Origin: CAVTPD01 sp963736575
GTDB taxonomy: Bacteria; Bacteroidota; Bacteroidia; Cytophagales; JAAEPT01
Assembly (NCBI GenBank): GCA_963736575.1
Contig: CAVTPD010000001.1
Location: 1,054,001-1,118,000 of the forward strand
Direction: 5' to 3'
DNA length: 64,000 nucleotides
Shown here: one piece after another, positions 37,260-46,513 of the stretch
How positions within the stretch are numbered: the stretch's first letter is position 1
Layout of the letters: every line of letters begins with the position of its first letter
Position numbers and translations under genes: made by a program
Notes under the pieces: model-generated
What the model saw: only the letters and a program-made list of their open reading frames with translations
Database searches by the model: none
What the model was told of the DNA's origin: nothing

Positions 37260-38953
37260 TTAGTCTTTTTTGGTTGGTTTACCCAATTCAGATTAAAATC
37301 TTCATCAAACAGAAGAATGGGAACTAATGTGTTTCTGTTTTCGGCATTGTATTGAACACCTAGCATAGATACTCCTTTGGTGTAGCCAATGTCTTCTAGC
37401 TGAGGCAAGAAATTATTTCCGTACTTAGAAAGTGCTTTCCCGAAGAAAAACATAGCGTCATACCCAATGTATGGGTAGGAGTAATCGTACGGTGTATTTT
37501 TTAACTTCTTGTGAAGGTTCTTTTTAAATTCGGGTGTCTTTTGAACATAGTCTGGGTAAACTATATAAATAGTTCTTCTATAGAATTGTTCGTAAGAAAG
37601 TATGCTGTTGTCTAACCAATCTGAACTTACAAAAACCGGAATGGTAAGGCTGTTGTGTTCTACAGCACTCATAATGGTAGAAGAAAGTAGTTTTTTACTA
37701 CCAATAGCCATAATGTGACCTAAATGGGCAACACTATCGGGCTTAATGTATTTGTTGATTTTTTTGTTCGTTTCTTCGTCCATTTTTTTACAGGCATAAA
37801 CCATTAATGAACTGTCTAAACAAAGCTGCTTGTATTGCATGGCCAATAAAGAATCGGCTGTGTTATTGTCATAGAAAATTGAAACCGTATCTGATTTTTT
37901 TACAGAGTAAGCAAACTTGAAGGTCTCTTTAATAGTAGATTTCTGAGTAGGCACAAAAGGCAAACTATAATGAAATCCTCTATACAAATCATCTGTTCGA
38001 TTTAAAGGATTAATAAAGATGATTTCTTTTCTTTCAGCATATTCCGACATTATTAAACTTTGATCGTCTAACAATGGTCCAATGATAAGGTCCATGGTAG
38101 ATAATTCTCCACTTTTAATTAATGATCTAGTTCTAATGGTATCTGTGCCGCTGTCATACGTGAATAGACGGATAGTAATATTCTGTCTTTTTAAAGAATC
38201 TACAGCTAGTTTAATACCTGTGTATAATTCTTGAAAACGACTGAATTTACTAGGTAGGGTAGAAGAACTTAAACCGAAAGGAAGTAAAACCGCTACTTTG
38301 TATTCTGCCTTTTTAACCGATGCTCGGTATTTTTTAATATTGTATTTCTTGGGGTCTAGTTTATATTCTTGTACCAAAAACAGCAGTTGATCTCTGCTAA
38401 AATCATTTTCAGGAAAGGTAATAAACCAGTCGGCTAAAAGTTGAACAAGGAATTGGTCTTCAGGATTTTCTTGCTGAAGAATTACTAATTCTTCTATGTT
38501 AGATTGATCTTTATAACTGTAATATTTAAAGGTGTTTTGAGCGTTTTTAAAAATGCTCTTGTCCTTTATTTTATTCAGGTTATTGTATGCTTTGTGAACA
38601 TTACCTTGTTCTAAACCAATGTTCATGGTAAGGTACCATACTTCGTCTATGTCTGACCAAGTAGAATCCTTTTTAGAAAGGTTGTATAGAACGTAGTTAG
38701 CGTCTAAAAGTTTATTGTTTTTGAAAGCAGATAAACCTGCGTAATAATAAGAGTATGAAACAAACGCATTATTTGAATCTTCGTTTTTAGCAATCTTTAA
38801 AAATAAGTCATAAGACGCGGCGTAATCTCCGTTTTCAAAACGGTTTTTAGCTTCCAAATACATTTTTTGAAAGGTCTTAAAACTTTGTGCTTGTACCGAA
38901 AGGCACAAGCAACAAAACATAAAACTATATAGAACTCTTTTTATATTATTCAT
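37256..38953 (-). CDS. Exported protein with helical repeats and a type 1 periplasmic-binding fold
   Basis: From the ATG at 38953 the product is 565 residues. A signal peptide (MNNIKRVLYSFMFCCLCLSVQAQ) leads into TPR-like helices (RFENGDYAASYDLFLKIAK). From about residue 200 a PBP1-type domain follows: KVAVLLPFGLSS, DLIIGPLLDDQS, IIFINPLNRTDD and YDAMFFFGKAL. The TPR-plus-PBP1 order resembles LpoA-type activators of peptidoglycan synthases. In related bacteria a LysM/PBP1 protein often lies beside guaA. It overlaps guaA by one base (TAATG). Confidence 0.8.
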   Translation of the reverse strand: MNNIKRVLYSFMFCCLCLSVQAQSFKTFQKMYLEAKNRFENGDYAASYDLFLKIAKNEDSNNAFVSYSYYYAGLSAFKNNKLLDANYVLYNLSKKDSTWSDIDEVWYLTMNIGLEQGNVHKAYNNLNKIKDKSIFKNAQNTFKYYSYKDQSNIEELVILQQENPEDQFLVQLLADWFITFPENDFSRDQLLFLVQEYKLDPKKYNIKKYRASVKKAEYKVAVLLPFGLSSSTLPSKFSRFQELYTGIKLAVDSLKRQNITIRLFTYDSGTDTIRTRSLIKSGELSTMDLIIGPLLDDQSLIMSEYAERKEIIFINPLNRTDDLYRGFHYSLPFVPTQKSTIKETFKFAYSVKKSDTVSIFYDNNTADSLLAMQYKQLCLDSSLMVYACKKMDEETNKKINKYIKPDSVAHLGHIMAIGSKKLLSSTIMSAVEHNSLTIPVFVSSDWLDNSILSYEQFYRRTIYIVYPDYVQKTPEFKKNLHKKLKNTPYDYSYPYIGYDAMFFFGKALSKYGNNFLPQLEDIGYTKGVSMLGVQYNAENRNTLVPILLFDEDFNLNWVNQPKKTK

Positions 38954-40482
38954 TATTCCCATTCAATTGTAGCAGGTGGTTTTGAGCTTACATCGTAAAC
39001 TACACGGTTAACACCTTTCACACGGTTTATTATTTTGTTAGACACATCGGCTAAGAAATCGTAAGGAAGTCTAGACCAATCGGCTGTCATGCCGTCCATA
39101 GAAGTAACGGCTCTTAAACTTACAACATTTTCGTAAGTTCTCTCGTCTCCCATAACACCAACTGATTGTACCGGAAGAAGAATAGCGCCCGCTTGCCAAA
39201 CTTCGTCATAAAGACCATTGTCTTTTAAACCCTGAATAAAGATGTGATCTACTTCTTGTAAAACTTTTACTTTTTCGGCAGTAACATCACCTAAAATACG
39301 AATTCCTAAACCAGGACCAGGGAAAGGATGGCGGTTTAATATGGTTGGTTCTAAACCAAGTGCAGCACCTACTTTTCTAACTTCATCTTTAAATAAAGTA
39401 TTAAGTGGTTCTACAACTTTAAGTTTCATAAAATCTGGTAAACCACCAACATTGTGATGAGATTTGATAGTAGCTGAAGGTCCTTTTACAGAAACCGATT
39501 CTATAATGTCTGGATAAATTGTTCCTTGTGCTAACCACTTAACGTCTTTGATGGCGTGTGATTCTTCGTCAAAAACATCTATGAAAACACCACCAATGGC
39601 TTTTCTTTTGGCTTCGGGATCTGATAAACCTTCTAGGGCTTTGTAAAAAGCATCTTTAGAGTTAACGCCTTTAACATTTAAGCCCATGTGTTTGTATGAT
39701 TCTAAAACATCTTCAAACTCATTTTTTCTTAACAAACCATTGTCTACAAAAATACAATAAAGGTTTTTGCCAATGGCTTGGTGTATTAATAAAGCAGCAA
39801 CAGAAGAGTCTACTCCACCAGAAAGTCCTAAAACAACTTTGTCGTCACCTAGTTTTTCTTTTAATTCTGCAACAGTAGCATCAACAAAATGATCGGCTGT
39901 CCAATCTTGTGTACAACCACAAATATCAACCACAAAGTTTTTTACAATTTCTTTTCCGTCTACAGAATGTGTTACTTCTGGGTGGAACTGAAGACCGTAA
40001 ATTTCTTTCCCTTTTACTTTATAAGCAGCAACATCAATTGAATCTGAACCGGCAATTAATTCAAACTTGTCTGAAACAGCTTTAATGGTATCACCATGTG
40101 ACATCCAAACCTGTGAATTGTCTGGTACGTTTTTTAGTAAGGGTGAATTATGATTTACACGGCTTAAGAACGCTCTACCGTATTCTCTTTTTTCGGAAGG
40201 AATAACTTCGCAACCCGATTTGTGAGCAATTAATTGAGCCCCAAAACATACGCCTAGAATAGGAAACTTATCTTGAAATTGTTCGAAATCTACATCTGGT
40301 GCCTCTTCATCTCTTACAGAGCAAGGACTACCCGAAAGTATTAAACCTTTAATGCTGGAATCGATTTCAGGAACTTTATTGTAAGGGTGAATTTCACAAT
40401 AAACATTCTGTTCTCTAATTCTTCTTGCAATCAGCTGAGTATACTGAGAACCAAAATCAAGAATAAGTATTTTTTCAGTCAT
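38953..40482 (-). CDS. guaA: GMP synthase, glutamine-hydrolysing
   Basis: A 509-residue fusion of a class I glutaminase (LILDFGSQYTQLIARRIRE, nucleophile in GVCFGAQL, His in LQFHPEVTH) and an ATP-pyrophosphatase with the P-loop GLSGGVDSSVA, then the C-terminal dimer domain (RHPFPGPGLGIRILG, PPATIEWE). It turns XMP into GMP. A TAnnTTTG box ends four bases before the ATG, hinting at a leaderless or nearly leaderless message. Confidence 0.98.
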   Translation of the reverse strand: MTEKILILDFGSQYTQLIARRIREQNVYCEIHPYNKVPEIDSSIKGLILSGSPCSVRDEEAPDVDFEQFQDKFPILGVCFGAQLIAHKSGCEVIPSEKREYGRAFLSRVNHNSPLLKNVPDNSQVWMSHGDTIKAVSDKFELIAGSDSIDVAAYKVKGKEIYGLQFHPEVTHSVDGKEIVKNFVVDICGCTQDWTADHFVDATVAELKEKLGDDKVVLGLSGGVDSSVAALLIHQAIGKNLYCIFVDNGLLRKNEFEDVLESYKHMGLNVKGVNSKDAFYKALEGLSDPEAKRKAIGGVFIDVFDEESHAIKDVKWLAQGTIYPDIIESVSVKGPSATIKSHHNVGGLPDFMKLKVVEPLNTLFKDEVRKVGAALGLEPTILNRHPFPGPGLGIRILGDVTAEKVKVLQEVDHIFIQGLKDNGLYDEVWQAGAILLPVQSVGVMGDERTYENVVSLRAVTSMDGMTADWSRLPYDFLADVSNKIINRVKGVNRVVYDVSSKPPATIEWE

Positions 40483-40486
40483 GCTG

Positions 40487-40494
40487 CAAAAGTA
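40487..40494 (-). promoter_or_regulatory. TAnnTTTG promoter box directly before guaA
   Basis: The minus strand reads TACTTTTG, then CAGC, then the guaA ATG. With a -7 box here, transcription would start at or within a base or two of the start codon. Confidence 0.4.
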
Positions 40495-40532
40495 ACACGA
40501 GAATGCTTTATTTTCTAATAAAAGTAATCCAC

Positions 40533-41108
40533 TTACTCGATTGGTTTCACGTAACCATCGATTAATTGGTATTTTTCATTGGTTTCGGGGCAAATAGCTA
40601 CTTTGTTTTCCCCAAAAATTAATCGTTGACCGTTTTTACTTACCCATCCTTTATGTGAAGCTGGGTTCCCGAAAACTAGTTCATAATCTCTAACTTCTCT
40701 GGTCACAACACTACCTGCCCCTATTAATGCATAGGCACCAATAGTGTTCCCGCAAATTAGCGTTGCATTAGCGCCAATAGAACATCCTTTTTTTAATAGT
40801 GTTTTTTTAAATTCCTCTTTTCTTTCAATAAAGCTTCTGGGGTTTATTACATTAGTGAAAACTACGGAAGGCCCTATAAATACATTGTCTTCGCAAGTAA
40901 CACCGGTATATACAGAGACATTGTTTTGTATCTTCACTAGATTGCCTAATGTCACATGATTTCCTATAAATACATTTTGCCCCAAGTTACAATTATCACC
41001 TATGATAACATTGTTCATAACGTGTGAAAAATGCCATATTTTTGTATTACTACCAATTGTACAGTTTTGGTCAACTAAGCTAGTGGGGTGTATGTAGTAA
41101 TCAAGCAT
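40533..41108 (-). CDS. wbpD: Hexapeptide-repeat N-acetyltransferase, WbpD/WlbB-like
   Basis: A 191-residue left-handed beta-helix protein. Motifs typical of UDP-2-acetamido-3-amino-glucuronate N-acetyltransferases are TKIWHFSHV, NCNLGQNVFIGN, VKIQNNVSVY, VFTNVINPRS, KKGCSIGANATLICG and VFGNPASHKGWVS. In other bacteria it works with WbpA, WbpB and WbpE homologues, none of which is visible here. It stands alone, divergent from the hybrid kinase. A related amino-sugar acetylation is possible. Confidence 0.75.
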   Translation of the reverse strand: MLDYYIHPTSLVDQNCTIGSNTKIWHFSHVMNNVIIGDNCNLGQNVFIGNHVTLGNLVKIQNNVSVYTGVTCEDNVFIGPSVVFTNVINPRSFIERKEEFKKTLLKKGCSIGANATLICGNTIGAYALIGAGSVVTREVRDYELVFGNPASHKGWVSKNGQRLIFGENKVAICPETNEKYQLIDGYVKPIE

Positions 41109-41175
41109 TTTAATCTTTTTTCTGAATTAATGCCAAGTTCATAAAAAAATATAAAAAATGCCCTTAAATTTATAA

Positions 41176-43587
41176 TTGGTCAAAATCAAGAAATTGAAAT
41201 TGCATAGAATCATTACCATTTTCGCCTTCCTTTTACTATCAGTATATTCATTCAGTTTGCCTGTTAATGAATTGGCTGAATTAGATGAAAGAACTCTTTT
41301 AACGGTAAGTTATAAAGTTGTTAATAACGCAGAAGGTTTAGTAACTCCTTTCAAACAATCAGATTTTGATAGCTTTCATGATTCTGAAAACGGCGCATTA
41401 AATGTGGGCAGGTTAGAAAGTGGGCAATCCTTATTAATTCTTATTACTGTAGTTAATAATACAGATCAAAATTCTTACATGCTTGACTTTGGGAATAACC
41501 AAGTTGAAAATATTGAATTATGGGACATTGGTTCTGAGCGTAAATTATTAGAAAAATCTAGTTTTATACACTCTGTTGAGGTAGATGGTGAAGAGAATAA
41601 ACAATTCTTTTTAAGGATATCAGATTCTAAGAATAATATAATTTTGGTTCCATCTGTAATTGGTGTAAAAGCCCATAATGAGATTGGGTTTACTAAAAGC
41701 GTGTTAGACGGTTTGTTTTTTGGAGGGCTAGTTTTTATAATTCTATACAATTTTATTTTATTTCTGAATTTTACTAAAAACAAATACCTGCTATATTACA
41801 CTCTATATGTGTTGTTTTTTGGCTCTTTTCTTTTTGCATTTGATGGTTATTTAATGAAAATATTTACTGACTATAGTCAGGATTTTCATACTTATATGAT
41901 CAATACAGGTGTTTATTGTGCTTACGCATTTAATATATTGTTTGTTTCCAATTTTCTAGAGACTAAAATTCACTTCAAGAAATTCTATAAATACTTGAAT
42001 GTTCTAGCAATAATTTTATTGTCGTTTACGGTAGTTTCAATGTTTAATGTACCAAGAGACTTTCTGCTAAGAGCGATCGATTATTTTGCTCCTATATGTA
42101 TGCTATCAGTTATTTTGCTAGCTGTTTTGTCTTGGAAAAACAATGTTAAGTATGCCTCTTTAATAGTTTATTCCTATATCTGGATCATTATTTCTGGGTT
42201 GATTATGATATTAGTTTATAATGGTGTTTTACCGGGTTATGAATACAAAGAGTATATACTGAAGGTGGGTTTATATGGAGAGTTGGTGATACTATCATTT
42301 GCTGCTAGTTTTTCAATTTTCAAACAACAAGTATATTTACGTCAATTAGTAAGTGACGAGTTAGAAAATTCTAAAAACATAAACAAACAATTACAAGACG
42401 CCAAAAAGGAAGTAGAGCGAGTTTCTGGTATAAAAGATAGATTTATGGTGAATATTAGCCATGAATTAAGGACCCCTATGAATGCCGTCTTAGGGTTTAC
42501 TAATCTTTTAGAAAGTGATCCAGAGGGGGATGATTCTATAGATATAATTAAAAACCTTAAGGTTTCAGCTTATGGGTTAATGAATGCGGTAGAAGATATA
42601 TTAGACTTTAAACAGTTAACCAACGAAGAATTAACGGCAAATAATGTTACTTTCAACTTGTACAAATCTTTAGAGTATTCTTTTTCTTCTTATAGTTATG
42701 AAGCAAGGTCTAAAGGCGTTGATATAGAGTTTAATGTTACGCAGGAAGCAAATAATTTTTTCTTTTTTGATAAACAGAAAGTTAATAAACTGGTAGCGAT
42801 TCTACTTCAGAATGCTTTAAAGTTTACCAAAAAAGGCTCTGTAGAGCTGGCTGTGGATGTTATAAAACAAGATGAAGCTGGAGTTTGTTTTCAGTTTGTG
42901 ATAAAGGATACCGGTATAGGCATTCCACAAAAAGAATTAGATAATGTATTTAATTCCTTTACCCAAGTAAACGATACCTATACTAGAGATTACGGTGGTA
43001 CAGGAATGGGATTGGCTCTTTTTAAATTGATTATTCAGTTTTTAAAAGGAAAATATAATGTAGAAAGTGGAGTAGAGCAGGGTACTAAATTTATGTTTGA
43101 ATTGTATATGCCCTTTTCTTCTGTAAACGCTACAAATAGAATTAATGTTACAACAACTTCTAGAGAAGATCAAACTTTGGTAGCTAACATACTTTTGGTT
43201 GAAGATGATTATGTTAACATTACAATTGCAACTAAATATTTAGCATTAATAAGTGACAAAATAAATTTAACCGTTGCTGAAAATGGGGAAGAAGCTATTG
43301 AACAGCTGTCTAAAAATGAATTTGATATTGTTCTAATGGACATTCAAATGCCAACAATGGACGGGTACCAAGCAACAAAGATTATAAGAAATGAATTAGG
43401 CAAACAGATACCTATTGTAGCCGTTACGGCCCATGCCTTAGAAGAAGAAAGAGAAAAGTGTTTTGAAGTTGGTATGACAGATTTTTTAGCCAAACCTTAT
43501 TCAAAAGAACAATTAGAAAACGTAATATTGCGAAATATTAACGATGATGACCAAGCTTACACTCGTCAGTTAGAGAATTTATATTAG
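41176..43587 (+). CDS. Hybrid histidine kinase with 7TMR-DISM sensor and receiver domain
   Basis: The 803-residue product has a signal peptide, an extracytoplasmic 7TMR-DISM extracellular-type domain (residues 30-165), seven membrane spans (about 175-385), a short coiled coil, and HisKA with NISHELRTPMNAVLGF. HATPase motifs follow: LLQNALKFT, DTGIGIPQKEL, GGTGMGLAL. A receiver with VEDDYVNI, LMDIQMPTMDGY and KPY ends it. The start is a TTG at 41176 or 41194. It reads toward the decayed polysaccharide genes, which begin 6 bp after its stop. Confidence 0.9.
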   Translation: MVKIKKLKLHRIITIFAFLLLSVYSFSLPVNELAELDERTLLTVSYKVVNNAEGLVTPFKQSDFDSFHDSENGALNVGRLESGQSLLILITVVNNTDQNSYMLDFGNNQVENIELWDIGSERKLLEKSSFIHSVEVDGEENKQFFLRISDSKNNIILVPSVIGVKAHNEIGFTKSVLDGLFFGGLVFIILYNFILFLNFTKNKYLLYYTLYVLFFGSFLFAFDGYLMKIFTDYSQDFHTYMINTGVYCAYAFNILFVSNFLETKIHFKKFYKYLNVLAIILLSFTVVSMFNVPRDFLLRAIDYFAPICMLSVILLAVLSWKNNVKYASLIVYSYIWIIISGLIMILVYNGVLPGYEYKEYILKVGLYGELVILSFAASFSIFKQQVYLRQLVSDELENSKNINKQLQDAKKEVERVSGIKDRFMVNISHELRTPMNAVLGFTNLLESDPEGDDSIDIIKNLKVSAYGLMNAVEDILDFKQLTNEELTANNVTFNLYKSLEYSFSSYSYEARSKGVDIEFNVTQEANNFFFFDKQKVNKLVAILLQNALKFTKKGSVELAVDVIKQDEAGVCFQFVIKDTGIGIPQKELDNVFNSFTQVNDTYTRDYGGTGMGLALFKLIIQFLKGKYNVESGVEQGTKFMFELYMPFSSVNATNRINVTTTSREDQTLVANILLVEDDYVNITIATKYLALISDKINLTVAENGEEAIEQLSKNEFDIVLMDIQMPTMDGYQATKIIRNELGKQIPIVAVTAHALEEEREKCFEVGMTDFLAKPYSKEQLENVILRNINDDDQAYTRQLENLY

Positions 43588-43592
43588 GGGTT

Positions 43593-44579
43593 ATGGAAGA
43601 TAGAAATAAGGAAGAGGATGTTGATTTAATTGATCTATTACGATTAATAAAGAAAAATATAGGGTCTTTATTTTCTGCAATAGTTGATGTTTTGGTTGGG
43701 TGTTTCTTTTTATTAAAGAAAAACCTTATCCTAGTTTATTATTAGTCATCTCTTATGTCGGGAGCATTGGGTTGGCTAAGTTATTTTATTGTTTCTAAAC
43801 CAATTGTATCAAAAGTGGTGATTGATTGTAATAGTAAATATGTTGATGTTCTTTACCGTAAAGTAGAATATGTGAATGAATTACTTGAATCTGGAAATGC
43901 TTTTTCTGTTTTAAAAGAAACTGGATTAAAAAAAGAAGATTTAGAGACATGTAACTGAGTTTACAGTTAAACCTGTAGATAATAAATTTGAAGTTTATAA
44001 ATTATACGAGTCACAGATTAAAAATGCACGAGATTCTTTAAGCTCACAGGTGATTTAAGAAGAGTTCTCAGAAAGGATTACAGCTTATTCTTTTCCAAAA
44101 CATGAAGTTAGCATTTTAACTTGTAAGTCCAGTAAAGGGTTATCGTGAAGTAGTAAATCGATTTTTAATTGAAACTTTACGGAGTAAAACTATAGTTCAA
44201 GATTTAGCTCAAATTCAGAATGAAAAAAAGAATCAGCTTGACGATAATGAGAAAATAATAAATGCTGTTAAAAAAAGTTAGAATGAATAGAAGACTACCT
44301 TGAAAATTCACCCTCTACCTTGCAACAACAAGATATTTACAAAGAAAATTCAAAGTTACTGTTAGAATATTCATCACTTAATCAGTTAAAGTTAAGTTGA
44401 AAAAAGAGTATTTTGAATATAAATACATTTATAAAATCATAGATGATTACACTTCTGTTGGTTATCAATATTCTCAGGGAAGAGGTTGGAAAGCTATAAT
44501 TATTGGAGATCTATTATTATTAACAGTATTGTTAATTTTGAATTTAGATAGATCCTTTTCAAAGGCGGGAAAAAAATAA
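43593..44579 (+). pseudogene. Decayed Wzz-like polysaccharide chain-length determinant
   Basis: Pieces in all three frames add up to one Wzz-type protein. An N-terminal DVDLIDLLRLIKKN is followed by KKNLILV, then in other frames GWLSYFIVSKPI, TEFTVKPVDNKFEVY, VVNRFLIETLRSK and ENSKLLLEYSSL. The last piece is QGRGWKAIIIGDLLL with a closing membrane span. Lesions include frameshifts near 43740, 43955, 44145, 44290 and 44395, and in-frame stops at 44056, 44279 and 44288. That is at least seven defects in under 1 kb, including nonsense changes, so true decay is more likely than sequencing error. Confidence 0.8.
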
Positions 44580-44599
44580 TTCAGAGAAATCAATGAAAA

Positions 44600-45287
44600 C
44601 TGGTTCAATAAACTTCTAGAGGAAGTAACTACGAATAGATGTTTTTCTAGGTAGGGATGTAAGCTTTTTGAACCCGTACTCTTACAAAATTTTACGAAAA
44701 TATCCCAACGTGTTGGAATAGATTGGATTATGTGCTAATTGATGGTATTGCTCTGGTATGATGCATTGAGATTATTTACTCAATTTTAAACCCAATACGT
44801 TACAGTTTTGATATGACGTCTTTGGCTAAAAAAACATTTGAATATTGTATAATTAATAATAGCACTATTTATTTTATTGGTGCCACGCAATCCCAAATAG
44901 AAAAAACTATAGGAACAATTAATATAAGTTATCCTAAGTTGAACATTATGGGTTATCAAAATGGTTATTTTTGCTGATAATGCAGAACGAGATAAAAGCA
45001 TAAATAATATTATAGAATTAAATCCAGATTTTTTAGTAGTAGGTATGGGCGCACCATTGCAGGAGCAGTTTTTAATTGACGTACGCAAGCAAGGCTATAA
45101 AGGAACGGGCTTTACTTGTGGGGGTTTTCTTCATCAAACACAAGGTTCAATTAATTATTACCCTAAATTGATCGATTCTATGGGGTTAAGATGGGCTTAT
45201 AGAATTTATGATGAGCCAAAACTGTTTACAAGGTACTTTGTGGATTATCCCGTTTCAATAATATTGTTTTTAAAAGACGTTCTCTGA
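44600..45287 (+). pseudogene. Decayed WecG/TagA/CpsF-family glycosyltransferase
   Basis: Joined across frames, the sequence has the family order: SFLNPYSYKILRKYP, LIDGIALV, then a TGA at 44759, TIYFIGATQSQIEKT, YPKLNIMGYQNGYF, a frameshift near 44960, NPDFLVVGMGAPLQEQFL, GFTCGGFLHQTQGSI, LRWAYRIYDEPKLFTRYF. Frameshifts also lie near 44650 and 44698. The 3' piece (about 105 residues) is intact and overlaps the convergent O-antigen gene by 43 bp. Members transfer ManNAc or ManNAcA to a lipid-linked acceptor, fitting the intact wecB and wecC in the region. Confidence 0.8.
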
Positions 45288-46513
45288 GAAGTTTTTAAGA
45301 AAAAAATGAGGAATAGAGTAAAAAAAACAACACCTTTTTGTCTGTCTAGTATATTCTCGGTGATCATAGCAAGCAGGCAGATTACTAAAAATATTAATCC
45401 AATATAGCATTTAGACTTATAAAACTTGTAGAAGCTAAATATTATTGGAATCATAAACAGGATTAAACCAATTATACCAGTCTTTACCAGAATTCCTAAA
45501 TATTGATTGTGTGAATTTACCTGAGCAGTATAGTTCCACGAATTAGGATCTCGATAATTTAAAAGTTCTTTTTTGCTATCTCCTATACCTACCCCAAGCA
45601 GTATGTTGTCTTTTATTAATTCTAAACAAGAATTCCAATTTTCTACTCTAATGTAATCTCCTTGGCTAAGGGTTTTAGCTATCCTATTGGTAATATGTTG
45701 TTTGTTATAACCGTCGCCAATCTCATACAAAAAATTTGAAATACTATCATTAAAGATAACAAGAAAGAATAATGTGCTAAGTAGAGGTATAGTTAAAACG
45801 ATAACCTTAATTTGTTCTCGTTTGATAAAAGTTAGAGCTTTTGAACCCAAGAAATAATACAGTAAACTTAGGCTTATAAATGTAGTCATCTGTGAGCTAC
45901 AAAGGTAAATATTCATGAACAGATATAGAATAAGAAATAATCGGTATTTATTCAAGAAAAGTTCTTTCCATTGAAATAAAGTTAAAGCCAGACAAAAGTT
46001 TAAATAAATTCCCCAATAAGGGGGGTGTATGCTAAACAAAGCCTGCTTCATTAGATTAAACCTAATGTATTTGAATAAAAAATTTGTAATAGGTTCTGAA
46101 TTGCTGGCTATATGATAGAGGATAGATAAGTTTATCTGTAAACAAAAGATTATACAACTCACAAAAAATATTTGCAATACTTTTTTATAAGTTTTAGGCT
46201 TTATTTCAATTGAGGAAAAAATTATTGGATATAATATAAAACTACCGTGCAGTATCAAATAATTAACAGCACTGGCATTATTTGTAGAGTAAAAGATAGA
46301 CAATCCTTCTAAAGTTAAAAGCGGAACCAGTACAAAAAGGGCTTGGTTATTTTTGCATCCAGAGCATTTTTCTTTAGCCAATAACAAGACTGCAAGTGTA
46401 GATAGACTTACACTATGCAATTGTATATTAAAAGGTATACTTGCTATATTTATAAACAGTATGCCTAAGATGATTTTGTTAAAGTTCTTTATTGAGTAAT
46501 CTATTAGTGACAT
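45245..46513 (-). CDS. O-antigen ligase/polymerase-family membrane protein
   Basis: The 422-residue protein has about eleven membrane spans and a large outer loop with the Wzy_C-type signature NSHNQYLGILVKTGIIGLILF and the preceding GVGIGDSKKELL. It is either a ligase attaching the finished polymer to a lipid acceptor or a polymerase; the family does not separate them by sequence alone. Last gene of the pse operon, overlapping the previous gene by 35 bp. Confidence 0.82.
   Translation of the reverse strand: MSLIDYSIKNFNKIILGILFINIASIPFNIQLHSVSLSTLAVLLLAKEKCSGCKNNQALFVLVPLLTLEGLSIFYSTNNASAVNYLILHGSFILYPIIFSSIEIKPKTYKKVLQIFFVSCIIFCLQINLSILYHIASNSEPITNFLFKYIRFNLMKQALFSIHPPYWGIYLNFCLALTLFQWKELFLNKYRLFLILYLFMNIYLCSSQMTTFISLSLLYYFLGSKALTFIKREQIKVIVLTIPLLSTLFFLVIFNDSISNFLYEIGDGYNKQHITNRIAKTLSQGDYIRVENWNSCLELIKDNILLGVGIGDSKKELLNYRDPNSWNYTAQVNSHNQYLGILVKTGIIGLILFMIPIIFSFYKFYKSKCYIGLIFLVICLLAMITENILDRQKGVVFFTLFLIFFLKTSQRTSFKNNIIETG

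Noticed and set aside
43588..45300. Insertion sequence as the cause of the broken genes
   Set aside because: No transposase fragment, terminal inverted repeat or target duplication was seen; the lesions are point changes and small indels.
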